A stretch of 64,000 nucleotides of DNA from Haberlea rhodopensis (GCA_907163345.1 CAJQUN010000150.1:1413017-1477016), one strand, 5' to 3'; counted from the first letter of the stretch, positions 1 to 10,700 are shown. Notes: a model not told the origin generated them from the letters alone. Numbers and translations are program-made.

Positions 1-56
1 TCATATGAACATAATCAATGCCTTAATTGCAATTAAATAAATTTCGGGGCATCACA
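1..56 (-). mobile_element. End of a minus-strand LTR
   Basis: The segment ends on the + strand with GGGGCATCACA, the reverse complement of the TGTGATGCCCC-type LTR start seen elsewhere here (for example at 48021). Immediately afterwards the sequence switches to chromovirus pol. This looks like an LTR inserted into the pol gene, with the rest outside the window. Only 56 bases are visible, so family and completeness cannot be judged. Confidence 0.5.
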
Positions 57-567
57 GTAAAGGTGATAAGGCAGAAAATGAAAGCAGCCCAGGACAGACA
101 GGCAACTTATGCTAATAAACGGCGGCGACCGTTAGAATTTCTGTTGGGGGATAAGGTCTTTTTGAAGATCTCACCTTTCAAAGGTGTTGTGTGATTTGGA
201 ATGATCGGGAAACTGTCTTCGAGATATGTTGGGCCGTACGAGATCTTGCAGTGCATTGGCACCTTAGCTTACCGACTGGCCTTGCCACCTTCTTTGGCGG
301 GTATACATGATGTGTTCCATGTGTCTATGTTACGGAAGTATGAGCCGGATCGTCACATGTCTTGCAGCCATCTGAGGTTCAGTTTGAGTTCGATGTATCT
401 TATGTGGAACACCTGTCAGGATTCTAGATAGAGTTGATCGCAGACTTCGGAACAAAGTGATGCCGATGGTCAAGGTTCAGTGGGATCGAAGGGGTGCCGA
501 GGAGGCCATGTGGGAGACAGAGCGGCATATGGTGCAGCACTACCCGGAACTATTTTCTGGTATGTGA
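57..567 (+). pseudogene. Tekay-like pol 3' end (integrase C-terminus, chromodomain-like tail)
   Basis: This is the last ~170 codons of a Ty3/gypsy chromovirus polyprotein. Visible blocks are QDRQATYAN, LGDKVFLKISPF, the GKLSSRYVGPYEIL integrase C-terminal block, HDVFHVSMLRKYEPD and a tail KVQWDRRGAEEAMWETERHM ending PELFSGM. The tail resembles the chromodomain-like end of plant Tekay/Del elements, which is thought to guide integration to chromatin. The copy is dead: TGA at about 193 replaces the Arg of the VVRFGM block, a one-base loss follows YEPD, and a second frame change precedes the tail. Upstream pol is lost to the LTR ending at 56 and the window edge. It lies just before its own polypurine tract and 3' LTR. 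Confidence 0.88.
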
Positions 568-599
568 TTTATGTTTAGTTTCGTTTTGGGTAAGTGCAT

Positions 600-636
600 G
601 CAATTTCGAGCGCGAATCTTATAAGTAGGGGAGTAT
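600..636 (+). other. Pre-LTR box and polypurine tract (family A)
   Basis: A degraded TTTCGAGG-ACGAAATCTT box is followed by AGTAGGGGAGTA directly against the LTR start TGTGATATCC. The polypurine tract primes plus-strand DNA synthesis. The same box-plus-tract layout precedes every 3' LTR of the Tekay and LARD elements in the window. Confidence 0.8.
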
Positions 637-1385
637 TGTGATATCCCCGAAATATTTATATTCAAATTGGGCATTAATTATGTTTATGTGATTATTTATG
701 GTGATTAATTAAATTATGTGTTGGAATTAATTACCATGGTGGAATGCTTAGTCACATGGTGGGCGGAACCCGGTGGTGCGTTTCAGGGTGCATGTTATGC
801 ATGTTGGGAAATTGGGTGTTATCATGGTTTAATTATGATAGTTGATAATTATTTGGTAAAGCATATATTTAATTGAGGTTTTGGTGCATTTTTGGGAAAA
901 TGCTTTTAAAATATCATGTTGGAATATTTTATACATCATACTATTTATTGGGGTACATGTTTAATTAAAATCCTTATACCCCACTAACCCCCTCACTCCC
1001 ATCACTCTTATCCTATCACAAACTTCTTTCCCAACCCTAACCCCCCAAACCCCATTTTCGAGTTTGGCAAAAAGTGGGAAGGCAAATCTTTGCAAAAGCT
1101 CCATTTGTGAGAGTTTTGGTGAGATTTAGAGTCCATAAGAGGTATGGATCCCTCCTTGATGTTTTTATTGAGTTTGGTTTGGTTTTGAAATGGTATTTTG
1201 AGTTTGAAATGGGTTTGTTTTGGGTTGGTATTGTTTTTGGTTGGGGGTTAGATTTTTGGTTGTATTAAGGTGTATTTTGAAGGTTTATGGTGTTTGTATG
1301 TTGTTGGTTTGATGGTATAAGTGTTGGTATGGTTTGGGAAGAGTTTGATGTGCAAAAATGGTGGATTTTCGATGTACAGACAGCG

Positions 1386-1596
1386 GCGATCGATCGCCCA
1401 AAAAATGGCGATCGATCGCACGCGGACAGTAGCCAATCGCTGTGTTTAGCGATCGATCGCCATGTTGGGGCGATCGATCGGTGACGCGAGCAATCGATTG
1501 CCCCAAAAATGGCGATCGATCGCTTATCACCAGAAATTGGCATTCAGGGCTGCTGGACCTCGCGATCGATCGAGACTCCACAGCGATTGATCGCGA
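1386..1596. repeat. CGATCGATCG palindrome cluster in LTR A
   Basis: Six to nine copies of GCGATCGATCGC, some with one mismatch, are spaced roughly 20-40 bp apart in otherwise non-repetitive sequence. Comparable clusters occupy the middle of most other LTRs in the window. Confidence 0.85.
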
Positions 1597-1748
1597 GATG
1601 CCAGAATGAATGTTTTGGTTATTTTCTGTGGGATTTTGGTATTGGACTATTATTGGCTACTAATATTGGTTTGTGTGAATGTGTAGAACCATCCCACGTG
1701 GCCACACATCCTAGGAGATAAAGTCCACAACACACCACATTTGGAACT

Positions 1749-1775
1749 AAGGTACGTAGTGAGACGTACGGGCAT
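1749..1775 (+). promoter_or_regulatory. GTACGT/ACGTAC inverted-repeat motif (possible 5' splice site)
   Basis: AAGGTACGT is followed a few bases later by ACGTACGGGCAT. The same motif recurs in nearly every LTR here. AAG|GTACGT also fits a plant 5' splice-site consensus; a TGTAG|G acceptor-like site follows near 2427. Function is inferred only. Confidence 0.5.
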
Positions 1776-1795
1776 CAGACGGTAAAACGTATGTT

Positions 1796-2185
1796 TATGC
1801 ATTGAATTGGTTATGCATTATGGTTGCACACATGGAATTAATTATGCATTATGGTTGCATATATGGTCTTGGTTATGCATCATGGTTGCATACATGGGTT
1901 GAATATGCATTATGGTTGCATGTGTATATTGGATGCATTGGTGCATGTGATTGTGAGTCGAGGTTATATTCCAGTGATGAAGAATACTTGCCGCCTTCAT
2001 GTCGAAGCGATGATAGAATAATTGCCGTTGTCATATTATAGCGATGAAGAATATTTACCGCAAATATGTCGAAGCGAAGGATAATTCCGCTGTCATATTA
2101 CTATTGCGAGGGATATTATGCCGCTAATATGTCGAAGCGAGGGGTATTAATGCCACTGTCATGTAAACACGAGGGGTATTATGCC
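1796..2185 (+). repeat. TGCATTATGG repeats and GCCGCT/AGCGA array
   Basis: From 1796 to about 1930 a ~35-bp unit containing TTATGCATTATGGTTGCA recurs four times with variation. From about 1965 to 2185, GCCGCT-type words alternate with GAAGCGA words every ~25-50 bp. Both lie between the donor-like and acceptor-like sites of the LTR. Confidence 0.75.
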
Positions 2186-2712
2186 ACTGATATAATAAGA
2201 CTGGAAATGGCCATTGGTATACATGGGATGGATGCATGTCATGACATACATAATTGGTATTATAATCCATTGATTATGATTGTGATACAGGGACAACCAA
2301 AGGGAGCTTTAAAATGTATTAAATACAGGAAGTGATCCGTATTTACGGTTATGCATTTCTAAATTACAATCATATTATTGTGAATATGGTTTGTTGCATG
2401 CTCATGGTTTTGGGGTTGTTCCTGTAGGTATTTTGGGCGGACGGGCTAAGGCGGGTTGATGCGGTGAGCTTGTGAGGAGTGCTTTTGGTATAGCAGGCAT
2501 AGCTCTTTTGTATAGTCTCTACTCTAGGAGTAGTGTAAAGCTATATGATTAACATTCAATTGGTTGGGAATGTAATTAATCCCTTTTGGAAATCTTATTT
2601 TGGCACTGTAATCTTAACAGCTCAAGGCATCAACACGAACTTTATACTCTATTAGATGTATGTTAGCTCTATTTACGCCTTAATCCGCACTTAATGAACT
2701 AGGATCCTTACA

Positions 2713-4225
2713 AACCGTAAGTGAACAGTGTCAATTTTAATATAGTGAATATGAAGTACGAGTGTCAAAGCCACATTGACTAAATAATAAATACCATATA
2801 AGACGTTTTAAACTATATTTAACATTTGAATAAATTAACTAAATAAGACAAATAATCGACTAATATTTCAACCAAGGAAATCAAAGATAACGAGAAAAAT
2901 CCACTTGAAAAGATTATCTACACTTCGCTTCACCAATTGCAATCCCCTACAATTCTCATATTATATTCAATTGATTATCCATCTATGTATAAAGTGACGA
3001 GTTTTCCTATTCTGTTCAATATACTTTGTCGAACGATATCCCAATATCAATTTGCATTAAGTAACTATCACTCACTTATTTAACAAACTAATATTGCATG
3101 AAACTCTATGAAAACATCTAGCCTTCGATTATGGTAAATCTACTGCTATCACATATATGTTTGATCTCATCTCTCGATCTCAATCTGAAATCCACGACTT
3201 GAAATATATGGTCATATTATAATATCATCTCTCGAACTCAATTATAACATATAAAATCATTCAAAGGCGGCCAGAACTTGACGACAGAAACACAAGCGGT
3301 TTACATTAATCTAGTCAATTGTTTTCGCTATGAACTTAATAAATTCGGTAGTAGATTATCAGTTTTAGTTGTTTCATCGGTTAGATTACTCAAACTATTT
3401 CTTATTCGATATCTAAATAGCAATAGATTGCATGCAAGTTACTATATTGTCAATCCAATACTCAAACAACAATTATATTAATAAATAAGAAAAACATTGA
3501 TACTCAAAAAATTCAAGATATAAGATGATAAATCTCCCCAATATTAATAAATCCAAGGTATTGTCTTCTCCAACAAACAATTAAAAGGTTTAGCCATGCA
3601 TAATCAAATATAAAAAAACAAAAATAAAATATTAAATAAAAGCAAGGGAAAGAAGAACTAATCGGATCTCCACTATTCGAGGTCATCAATCTCGCCTTCA
3701 TGTTGATCTTCAAAATCTTGAGAGAAAACTTAAAGCGAAGCTATCTAATGTCAATCTAATCTATCTATCGTCTGAATTATACATCATAATTCCCCAAAAT
3801 TCAAGTTATATCAAGTGGAGGCTGATAATGTAGGTCACAATCCTTCTAGGATGGAAAGAAATCATGTTTCCTTATTTCTTCGGAGTCTTCGGTGCTAGGG
3901 CGCGGCAGTAGTGGCGCTGGGGCGCCTATGGTTCCGCCACGGAACAAGTTTGGCCATCCTCACAGGCGCTCAAGCACCTGTCATAGGCGCTTGAGTGTCT
4001 GTCATCCTGTCTTGATATTTAATGTTTAATCTTTTGGCCAACTACTTTTCTCTTTCTTCTTTGAGTTCTTTTCCAATTATTAATCATCATTTGATCTCTT
4101 TTTATCATTTTCACCTAAAAACATCCAAATATACGATTAGGCAATATACACATCAAATTAGCAGTTAAACACTCCCAATCACTATCAATTAAACTCATTA
4201 AATGTATATATTTCTAGACACATCA
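2713..4225 (-). mobile_element. Athila-like LTR, minus strand (partial)
   Basis: Read on the minus strand, this begins TGATGTGTCTAG right after a polypurine tract (4226-4262). It shares blocks with the + strand Athila LTR at 29916-31021: CCTAATCGTATATTT followed by AAAAAGAG, and later a GGCTAAAC...TTGG..GAGGAAGACAA-like block (here near 3550-3605 on the minus strand). The right boundary is clear. The left side meets the family A LTR at 2712, which probably inserted into it, so the LTR's 3' end is unseen. No gene is visible. Confidence 0.6.
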
Positions 4226-4262
4226 AACCCCCTCATACTTGAACTTTACGCGTCCTTGAGTA
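4226..4262 (-). other. Athila/Tat-type polypurine tract, minus strand
   Basis: Reverse complement reads CTCAAGGACGCG...AAGTATGAGGGGGTT and abuts TGATGTG, matching the conserved 'ACTCAAGGAC...AAGTgTGGGGG' layout before Athila/Tat 3' LTRs. This fixes the orientation of the outermost element. Confidence 0.65.
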
Positions 4263-4289
4263 GAACAAAATAAAACTTACTAATCTTTT

Positions 4290-5316
4290 TGTGATACCCG
4301 TAATTATCGTGATAATCCCGGAGTGATTATAACCCCTAATGGTTTTAATTGTAGTAATTATGGGATAATTACCGTGTTGAGACTCCCGATGATTTTACTC
4401 CTGTATCGAGGTTGTTGGATCCAAGGGTTGAGATTTATTCTCATTGAGGTTATAAACCTTGGAATTGTGTTGGTAATGGGATCTGGAGTCTGGGGTGCTT
4501 TGGATCGAGGTTCGTGATGCCACCGTTGCTGAGCGTGCGAGGTAATGGGACTATTGAATCAGTGGTAGAGATATATGTGTTATCTGTAAATCATTAGAGT
4601 AATGATTTAATTACATTTGATTCTATTATCGGTTTGAGCATGGGTAAAGTTAATCAATGAAATGATTAACTAACTTTGGAGTTTGGTAATTTCGGTTATT
4701 GTGAGAACAGAAACAACATTGGGGATCCCATGTGGTGACGATACTATACATGGAGTATCTTTTAAGTTTACAACTTTATATTCTATAAATTATGAATTGT
4801 GATAGTACTGTTATTGAGATGGAATTGTTGGTATGCTCATCCCATGTGGGGCTGTTTCTGTTGGGACAGGTAAAACAGGTACAACATTGGCCCTGGAGTG
4901 GACTTCAAGCTGTTGATTGGGAACGCTCCCAGGGCTGAGGTACCAATGTTGGTATTGGGCAGTGTGCTTTATACATTGGATACATATTCGCTTATTTTAT
5001 GCTCGATTGTGAGCATTTTTTATGTGTTTATGGGTTGGATAAAGTTACGAGATTTTTCTCTTTTCATTTATGTGTTGCATGCAATTAATTAAGGGAATTG
5101 CATAATGAATTGAGAACATGTTAGTGCGTTATGTGGTGCATACTATACGAGTTGAGTTGTATTGGGAATTGAACATTGAGTGGATTAATGTCAATTTTTT
5201 TTATAAATGACATGTTAGAGCTATGGAAGCATGTATAGGATTCCCTAATGGCATGATAGTAAGCAAATTTATGTGATAATGCACTAACATCGGGTTAAGG
5301 AAGTGAGGGCCTTACA
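4290..5316 (+). mobile_element. LARD-1 5' LTR, internally deleted
   Basis: It runs from TGTGATACCC to GGGCCTTACA, 1,027 bp against 2,231 bp for its partner. The two align to about 4515, where this copy jumps to sequence equivalent to about 19510. TGATG is present at both edges of the missing ~1.2 kb, so the deletion looks microhomology-mediated. It removed the promoter region and the palindrome cluster. Confidence 0.82.
4836..4870 (+). other. LARD LTR double hairpin
   Basis: A CCCATGTGGGG stem is followed directly by CTGTTTC-TGTT-GGGACAG. Equivalent paired stems with altered but still pairing bases occur near 9053, 19840, 49600 and 55830 on the + strand, and near 32670 and 59770 on the minus strand. 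It also overlaps the acceptor-like CAG|GT. Confidence 0.5.
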
Positions 5317-5320
5317 TTAG

Positions 5321-5332
5321 TGGTATCAGAGC
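5321..5332 (+). other. Primer binding site (initiator-Met), LARD-1
   Basis: TGGTATCAGAGC, complementary to the 3' end of plant initiator-Met tRNA, lies 4 bases after the LTR end, the standard place to prime minus-strand DNA. Confidence 0.9.
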
Positions 5333-5640
5333 AGTGGTTTTCACTTTTGGGCTGTTGAGGGCCTAGGGAAGTGTTGATAGAAATGAGTAGCACATAGTTT
5401 ATGCATGATTGTAGTTGGTGTTGTGTGACACAACTATTTTGCTTATGTGCATCTATGATATGAGATCATAAATGAATGTGTTGTGAACCATTGTGGTTGC
5501 AGGATCGTATGGAATACGATGGAAATGATATTGATTGAAATGAATTGCACTTTATGTAATGAGTGCTAAGAAATCTGAGTTTTTAGGAAAATCAGGGAAT
5601 GTGAAACTTGATGTACTGTCTGAGGACAGAGAATGGTAAG
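5333..5640 (+). other. LARD leader with two hairpins (packaging-signal-like)
   Basis: The ~300 bases after the primer site are conserved in LARD-1, LARD-2 (9683-9970) and, inverted, LARD-3 (33380-33680). LARD-4 keeps only the first ~125 bases. Shared blocks are GCTGTTGAGGGCCTAG, AGTAGCACATA, GTGTGACACAACTATTTTGC and TGTGGTTGCAGGA. Near the end are a CTGATTTT/AAAATCAG hairpin (imperfect here at 5575-5594) and CTGTC-TGAG-GACAG (5616-5629). No protein is encoded. Confidence 0.5.
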
Positions 5641-6064
5641 CAATGTGGTGTCGTCAATGGGTGACGGCAGATAATGTGATGACCAGGTATGATTGCATTA
5701 TGATTATGAGATTACAGGTATATGTGATGCACGTAGAGATTGCTATTGTTATTGTATATGCAAATATATTGCAATTATTGTGCTGCTACGGGTATATCGA
5801 TCAAGCGATGGATCAGAATATTTGCCGTTGTCTTATCAAGCGATGAATCAGGGTATTTGCAGCTATCATATCGTAGTGCGGGTCGCTGATATGTCGAAGC
5901 GATGGATACCATTGAGCTGCTGATAATTCAAAGCGAGGGATATTATTGAGCCACTGATATAACATAGTAGGACTTGTGAATTGTTGTATTTATTGTGCAT
6001 ATTGAGGTCATTGTATTTTTGCAGGTATGTTGAGCATGCGGATCAAAGTGTAAAATAAATGGAA

Positions 6065-6345
6065 TACTTGCCGCTGTTACACGAATCGATGTATATTGTG
6101 ATATAGAATACTTGCCGCTGTTACGCGAAGCGATGGGTATTGTGATATGGAATACTTGCCGCTGTTACACGAGGCGATGGGTATTGAGATATGGAATACT
6201 TGCCGCTGTTACAGGAAACGAGGGGTATTGTGAAATTGAATACTTGCCGCTGTTGCACGAAGCGAGGGGTATTGTGATATAGAATATATACTGTTGTCAT
6301 GTCGAAGCGATGGTACATGCCGCTGTCACATCGAAGCGATGAGTT
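6065..6345 (+). repeat. ~54-bp tandem array, GCCGCT/AGCGA type
   Basis: About five units of GAATACTTGCCGCTGTTAC...GAAGCGATGGGTATTGTGAT lie head to tail, the last ones degenerating. The array belongs to LARD-1 internal sequence, upstream of the LARD-2 insertion. Confidence 0.85.
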
Positions 6346-6394
6346 CGGGAGCAAAGTGCAACATGTAATGTGAGTCACCTCTTGAGTCCACGAT

Positions 6395-6660
6395 TGTGCA
6401 GATGTATATGTAGCGATGGATTATGCCACTGTATACGAAGTGATGGATTATGCGTTATATACATAGCGATGGATTATGCCGCTATATACGTAGCGATGGA
6501 TTATGACGTTGTAGACGTAGCAATGGATTATGCCGATGTATACGTAGGGGTGGATTATGCTGCTGTATACGTATTGATGGTTTATGCCATTGTACACCTA
6601 GCGATGGATGATGCCGATGTGTGGGTAGCGAGGAATTGTACCGCCGTTGGACGATGAATA
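6395..6660 (+). repeat. ~36-bp tandem array in LARD-1
   Basis: About seven units of GTAGCGATGGATTATGCCGC with variable TATA-like linkers, related in wording to the preceding array but with a shorter period. The 95-residue reading frame across it is a by-product of the repeat. Confidence 0.8.
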
Positions 6661-6707
6661 TAGGTATGCCGCTATCTTGTTAACGATGAGTTATAGTATA
6701 TTGCTAT

Positions 6708-9666
6708 TGTGATGTCCAGATTTTTTTAAATAATCATTTGTTGGACTAAATATGATTTGGATTTTTATTAATAATTAATTTTAGAATTAATTAATTAGAA
6801 GTGGAATTGACCAAGTGAAGGTCTACTGACAAGTTAATCGGATCATAAAATATTTTGAGATTGTAAAATATACTCCGATAATATTTTAGAGATAAGTTAA
6901 TTAAAGTGAAGAATTTAAGTTTTGGGTTTTTGGAGTGTGTATAAATCCCAATCGTTGTCTATAATAATATATCAGTACACCGGCGACACTTCGATGTACA
7001 AAACCGGGCCTAGATACAAATATAAATATGTTTTGTTGGGCATTTTCGGAACACACAGTAAAATGTGTAAACTCACACACTAAAACCCGATCCTCTCTTT
7101 TCTTCTCTGCTGGACATCGCGCATGTACGACCACTAGTCGCTTAAGTCGCGCGCACGCCGCCGTCGGACCTCCTTCCGGCGCGTCCGAACCACCATCGTC
7201 TTCGTCTCTTCCAGGCGCAACTTTCCATACCAAGAACATGAAGTTTCGTCGCGGATTGCGTTCGGATCTTGCAAGGAAGCGCAGCGGTTCGAATTTCCAA
7301 ATTCGTCCGATTTTGGGGCGATTTTCTTCCAATATTTTTGTGGGTAATCCTCCTCATCCTTCAGTAGTTATTCCCCTGAAATCCCTCGAATTTTGATGAA
7401 GCTTTGGTTCGATTTTTTTCTAGCATTTTGGAAGGGTTTGTTATGTGGTTCGATTTTTGGCTTATTGATAATGTTTTGGGTTGTTCTTGTCCATCTAAAG
7501 AGTGTGTGCAGATGTGTGTGCGAGTGTGTGCAGCTGCGTGTGCGTGTGTGTGCAGCAGTGTGTGTGCGTGAGTGTGTTCTTCATGTGTGTGTGTGTGTCT
7601 AGCTTGTAGTATGGTGTAGGAGAAGTTTGTTCAAGAAAATGTACACTCCATCATTGTTGATTAATGTATAAAACTTCTAAAAATGTGTGTATATGTTGTG
7701 GCTTGGGTTGGAATGGTGTTTGATAATGTAGAAGGTTAACTCGGGTTGGTGTAATGGGTTAAGGCGATTATGTGGCTATAATTCAAGTATGAATATGGTA
7801 ATTGAGAATTGGATAGAATGAGGAATGTTATTGATTGTAGGAAGTTAATTATGACTCGAATTTTGTGGTTGTCTTGGTTAATTATAAAAGCCAACTTTAA
7901 CTTGAAAATCATGCATGGAAGGTGTTTGTTAATAGGCTTAAATGTGATTCAAGTGTGGGTCTAAGCCTTGTTGTAGGTGGTGAAAAGAATTAACTTTTAT
8001 GGCTTGTAACCATGGTAATAGTGTTGGTGGGAGTTGGACTATGGTGCGAGATGTGTTATTTTTGGAAGTATGTGTAGTGTGTAAATAAATGGGTTAGAAA
8101 CATGCTAGTATGTGTTAACATGGAATAGAGTTTATGGTGATGTATATGCTTGAATGTGTATCATGACATGTATTGTTGACTTATGTCACTTTATTGAATT
8201 ACTACTCTTAGTAGTGAGTTCTAAATCAAGAATTATGGAACCAAACGCATCTTTAATTTGTTTAGAGTTGAATTTAAAGCAATAAAGGATCTTATGTTAT
8301 GATTAAGGAAATTTGATATAAATTATGAAATATCATGATTCATGTGAAGATGTGTGCATCAAGGTATTGATTATGATTTGATTCATAATATTGAGTTATT
8401 GACTTGTGATATGGAAATTAAAGTAAGAACTAATGATGGATATTCATTGCTTGGATTATGAGCTAATATTGAATTGATATTCGATATAGACTCTTCAGGA
8501 GACTTCGGACGTTGATGATAGCTTGTTCATGTTGTCTACTATAAGGTACGTGGTGACGTACGAGCATGTATACCTAGTATCTATCCATTGATATACACTT
8601 GTATTTTGATTTTGATGTTTAAGGTTAAGTGTTTGACTTTAATAATTGAGTTTAATATACGAAGTATGGTGGACACGTAGTGGTACGTGATCCGATTATA
8701 CTAGTTGAGTATTGATGCCTTGGGCATGAGCAATATGAGAAAGTGTCGAGAATGAGATAGTGGGATAACCAGGTTTACATTTATGTTGAATTATTTATGT
8801 TGAGCATAAATAATACATTGTTGTTGTATTGAATTCATAGTGTTGTTGGGTAGCATATTTTCAATGATAATACTGAACTTGACATTATGAAAGTGCGTGA
8901 ATTTGAAACAGGAACAGTGCGTGGAAGCTATACAATTTCAGAATTGTACAGGGAGTATATTTTATGAGTTTTGAATAATCTAAACCGTTGCATTATGATT
9001 TTGTATATCGATTTGTGATTGAATTTTGAGTTGGAGTATGCTCACCCTGTATGGGGACTGTTTCTGTTGAAACAGGTACAACATATACGATGTTGCCTTG
9101 GAGTGCTAAGCTCGAACCTTGTTGGATGATGCTTCCAGAAGCGTAGTATGAGATTGAGCCGATATACGAGTTTGAGCTGTTGGTATATATACTAATTATG
9201 CATCCGGATGAGTATCCGTTATTCGTTGCTCTTATGTGAGCACTTGTATATGTATATGGACTGTATAAGGGTGTTGAAACCCACTTTTGTTGTCTTAGTG
9301 TGGTGTCTTCCCTGGCTGGGAATTTACTTAGTGTTTCTTTATTCTGTTTAGTATTGTGTTGTCCCTGGTCGGGAGTTATGTATGAGATGTGTTTTTATTT
9401 CCGGATAGCTCAGTTTATGGGGAGACTCTGCCGAAATTTTTATAAAATCCACGATATAAAAGTGGTGTAATGGGGATGGTAATGGGCGAAATCTTTGAGT
9501 CTATTTGTTGGTAGAGATGATCATATAATGTTGAACATTATTTATGTCATGGGATTATGGGGAACATGAAATGATTCTTTTTATAGAATGAAAATAAAAA
9601 TGAAAAATTTATACACATACGACATCATAATGAACTAATGATGAGTTTAAGTGTTGGGGCCTTACA
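6708..9666 (+). mobile_element. LARD-2 5' LTR
   Basis: It runs from TGTGATGTCC to GGGGCCTTACA, 2,959 bp, near-identical to 12724-15684. Order: AT-rich U3, TATA box at 6940, GC-rich leader (~7090-7390), a GTGTG/GTGCG-rich stretch at 7500-7600, GTACGT/ACGTAC motif at 8543-8567, and double hairpin near 9053. It has no CGATCGATCG cluster; the GTGTG stretch takes that position. Antisense and sense reading frames over the GC-rich leader recur in both LTRs only because the LTRs are copies. Confidence 0.88.
6940..6946 (+). promoter_or_regulatory. TATA box of LARD-2 5' LTR
   Basis: TATAAAT sits in GTGTGTATAAATCCC, about 230 bp into the LTR. It is preceded by AT-rich sequence and followed ~80 bp later by a shift to GC-rich leader, as expected at a U3/R border. 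It recurs at 12956-12962 in the other LTR. Confidence 0.6.
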
Positions 9667-9670
9667 TTAG

Positions 9671-9682
9671 TGGTATCAGAGC
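9671..9682 (+). other. Primer binding site (initiator-Met), LARD-2
   Basis: TGGTATCAGAGC lies four bases after the 5' LTR end. The conserved LARD leader follows, with perfect hairpins CTGATTTT/AAAATCAG at 9911-9931 and CTGTC-TAAG-GACAG at 9952-9965. Confidence 0.9.
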
Positions 9683-10059
9683 AGTGGTTGCTCATTGGGA
9701 CTGTTGAGGGCCTAGGAACTTGTTGATAGGAATTGGTAGCACATATATACATGATGGTATTAATGTTGTGTGACACAACTAATTGCTTATGTGCTTTTAC
9801 GATATGGAAAATGGTATTACTAATCATTGTGGTTGCAGGAATCGTGTAAAGTGCGATGGGATGGCATTAACGGTAATGTCTGGCACTCCATATGTTATGT
9901 GCTAAGGAATCTGATTTTGTAGGAAAATCAGGAAATGAGAAATGTGATATGCTGTCTAAGGACAGGGATGGTTGACAACAGACAGTGGGATATTGTGGTA
10001 TGATTTCAATTGTTATTGAATATACAATGTGTTATTTTTAACGTCCTACTATGGGTATA

Positions 10060-10700
10060 TCATCAGCGATGGATCATAATATTTGCCGTTGTCATGTCGA
10101 AGCGAGGTACATGCCGCTGTCATTGTCGAAGCGAGGGATATTATTGAGCCGCCGATATGACGTAGTAGGATTTCTGAACTGTTGTATTAACCTGGATGCA
10201 GGTACATGGAGCTAGTGGAAGTTCCGGTGGTTGTTATATTCGAGCGAGGGAGGTACTTGCCGCTGTCATATGAAGCGATGGTAATATGATATTTGCCGCT
10301 GTCATGTCGAAGCGATGTACATGCTGCTGTCATTGTCGAAGCGAGGGATATCATATGATGCCGCTATATGTCAAAGCGAGGGGTCCTAAAATTCCGCTGC
10401 TATAACAAGACCGGAACAACCACATTATTGATATTGATAGCGATGTCTCATTCCGCTATATTGGTTGGCGATGGTTCATGCCGCCAGGTATATTGATATC
10501 GATCTCTCATTCCGATATATTGATTGGCGATGGTTTATGCCGCAAGGTACATGTATAGCGATGCCTCTTTCCGCTATGTCATTGCCGATGGCTCATGCCG
10601 CCAGACATATGTTTAGCGATGGTGCATTCCGCTGATTCCATGGCGATGGTTCTTGCCGCCGATTATATATATAGCGACGTCTCATTCCGCTATTCTGTTG
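10060..10700 (+). repeat. GCCGCT/AGCGA array in LARD-2
   Basis: About a dozen alternating words occur: TTGCCGTTGTCATGTCGAAG-type units, then shorter units of the form AGCGATG...CATTCCGCTAT...GGCGATGGTTCATGCCGC. It sits a few hundred bases after the primer site, the same relative place as arrays in LARD-1 and LARD-4. Confidence 0.8.

Larger units (their letters stand above)
637..2712 (+). mobile_element. 3' LTR, Tekay family A
   Basis: The LTR starts TGTGATATCC after a polypurine tract and ends GGATCCTTACA, 2,076 bp. The first ~900 bp match, in reverse, the LTR fragment at 56537-57451, which defines the same family. Order inside: AT-rich U3 with a possible TATA near 929, a CGATCGATCG cluster at 1386-1596, the GTACGT/ACGTAC motif at 1749-1775, TGCATTATGGTTGCAT repeats, a GCCGCT/AGCGA array, and a CCTGTAG-G site near 2427. 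The + strand reading frames inside, rich in Ile-Asp-Arg-Ser, are by-products of the palindrome cluster. The 5' half of this element lies left of the window. Confidence 0.85.

Noticed and set aside
1386..1596. Regularly spaced palindromes as a CRISPR array
   Set aside because: Spacing is irregular, the repeats are 10-12 bases, no cas genes are present, and the context is plant retrotransposons.
2713..4225. Possible unique host sequence
   Set aside because: Shared blocks with the + strand Athila LTR and the adjoining polypurine tract identify it as LTR sequence.
6901..7332. 143-residue antisense frame, repeated at 12917-13348
   Set aside because: The second copy exists only because the two regions are LTRs of one element. 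It overlaps the putative leader, and composition explains its length.
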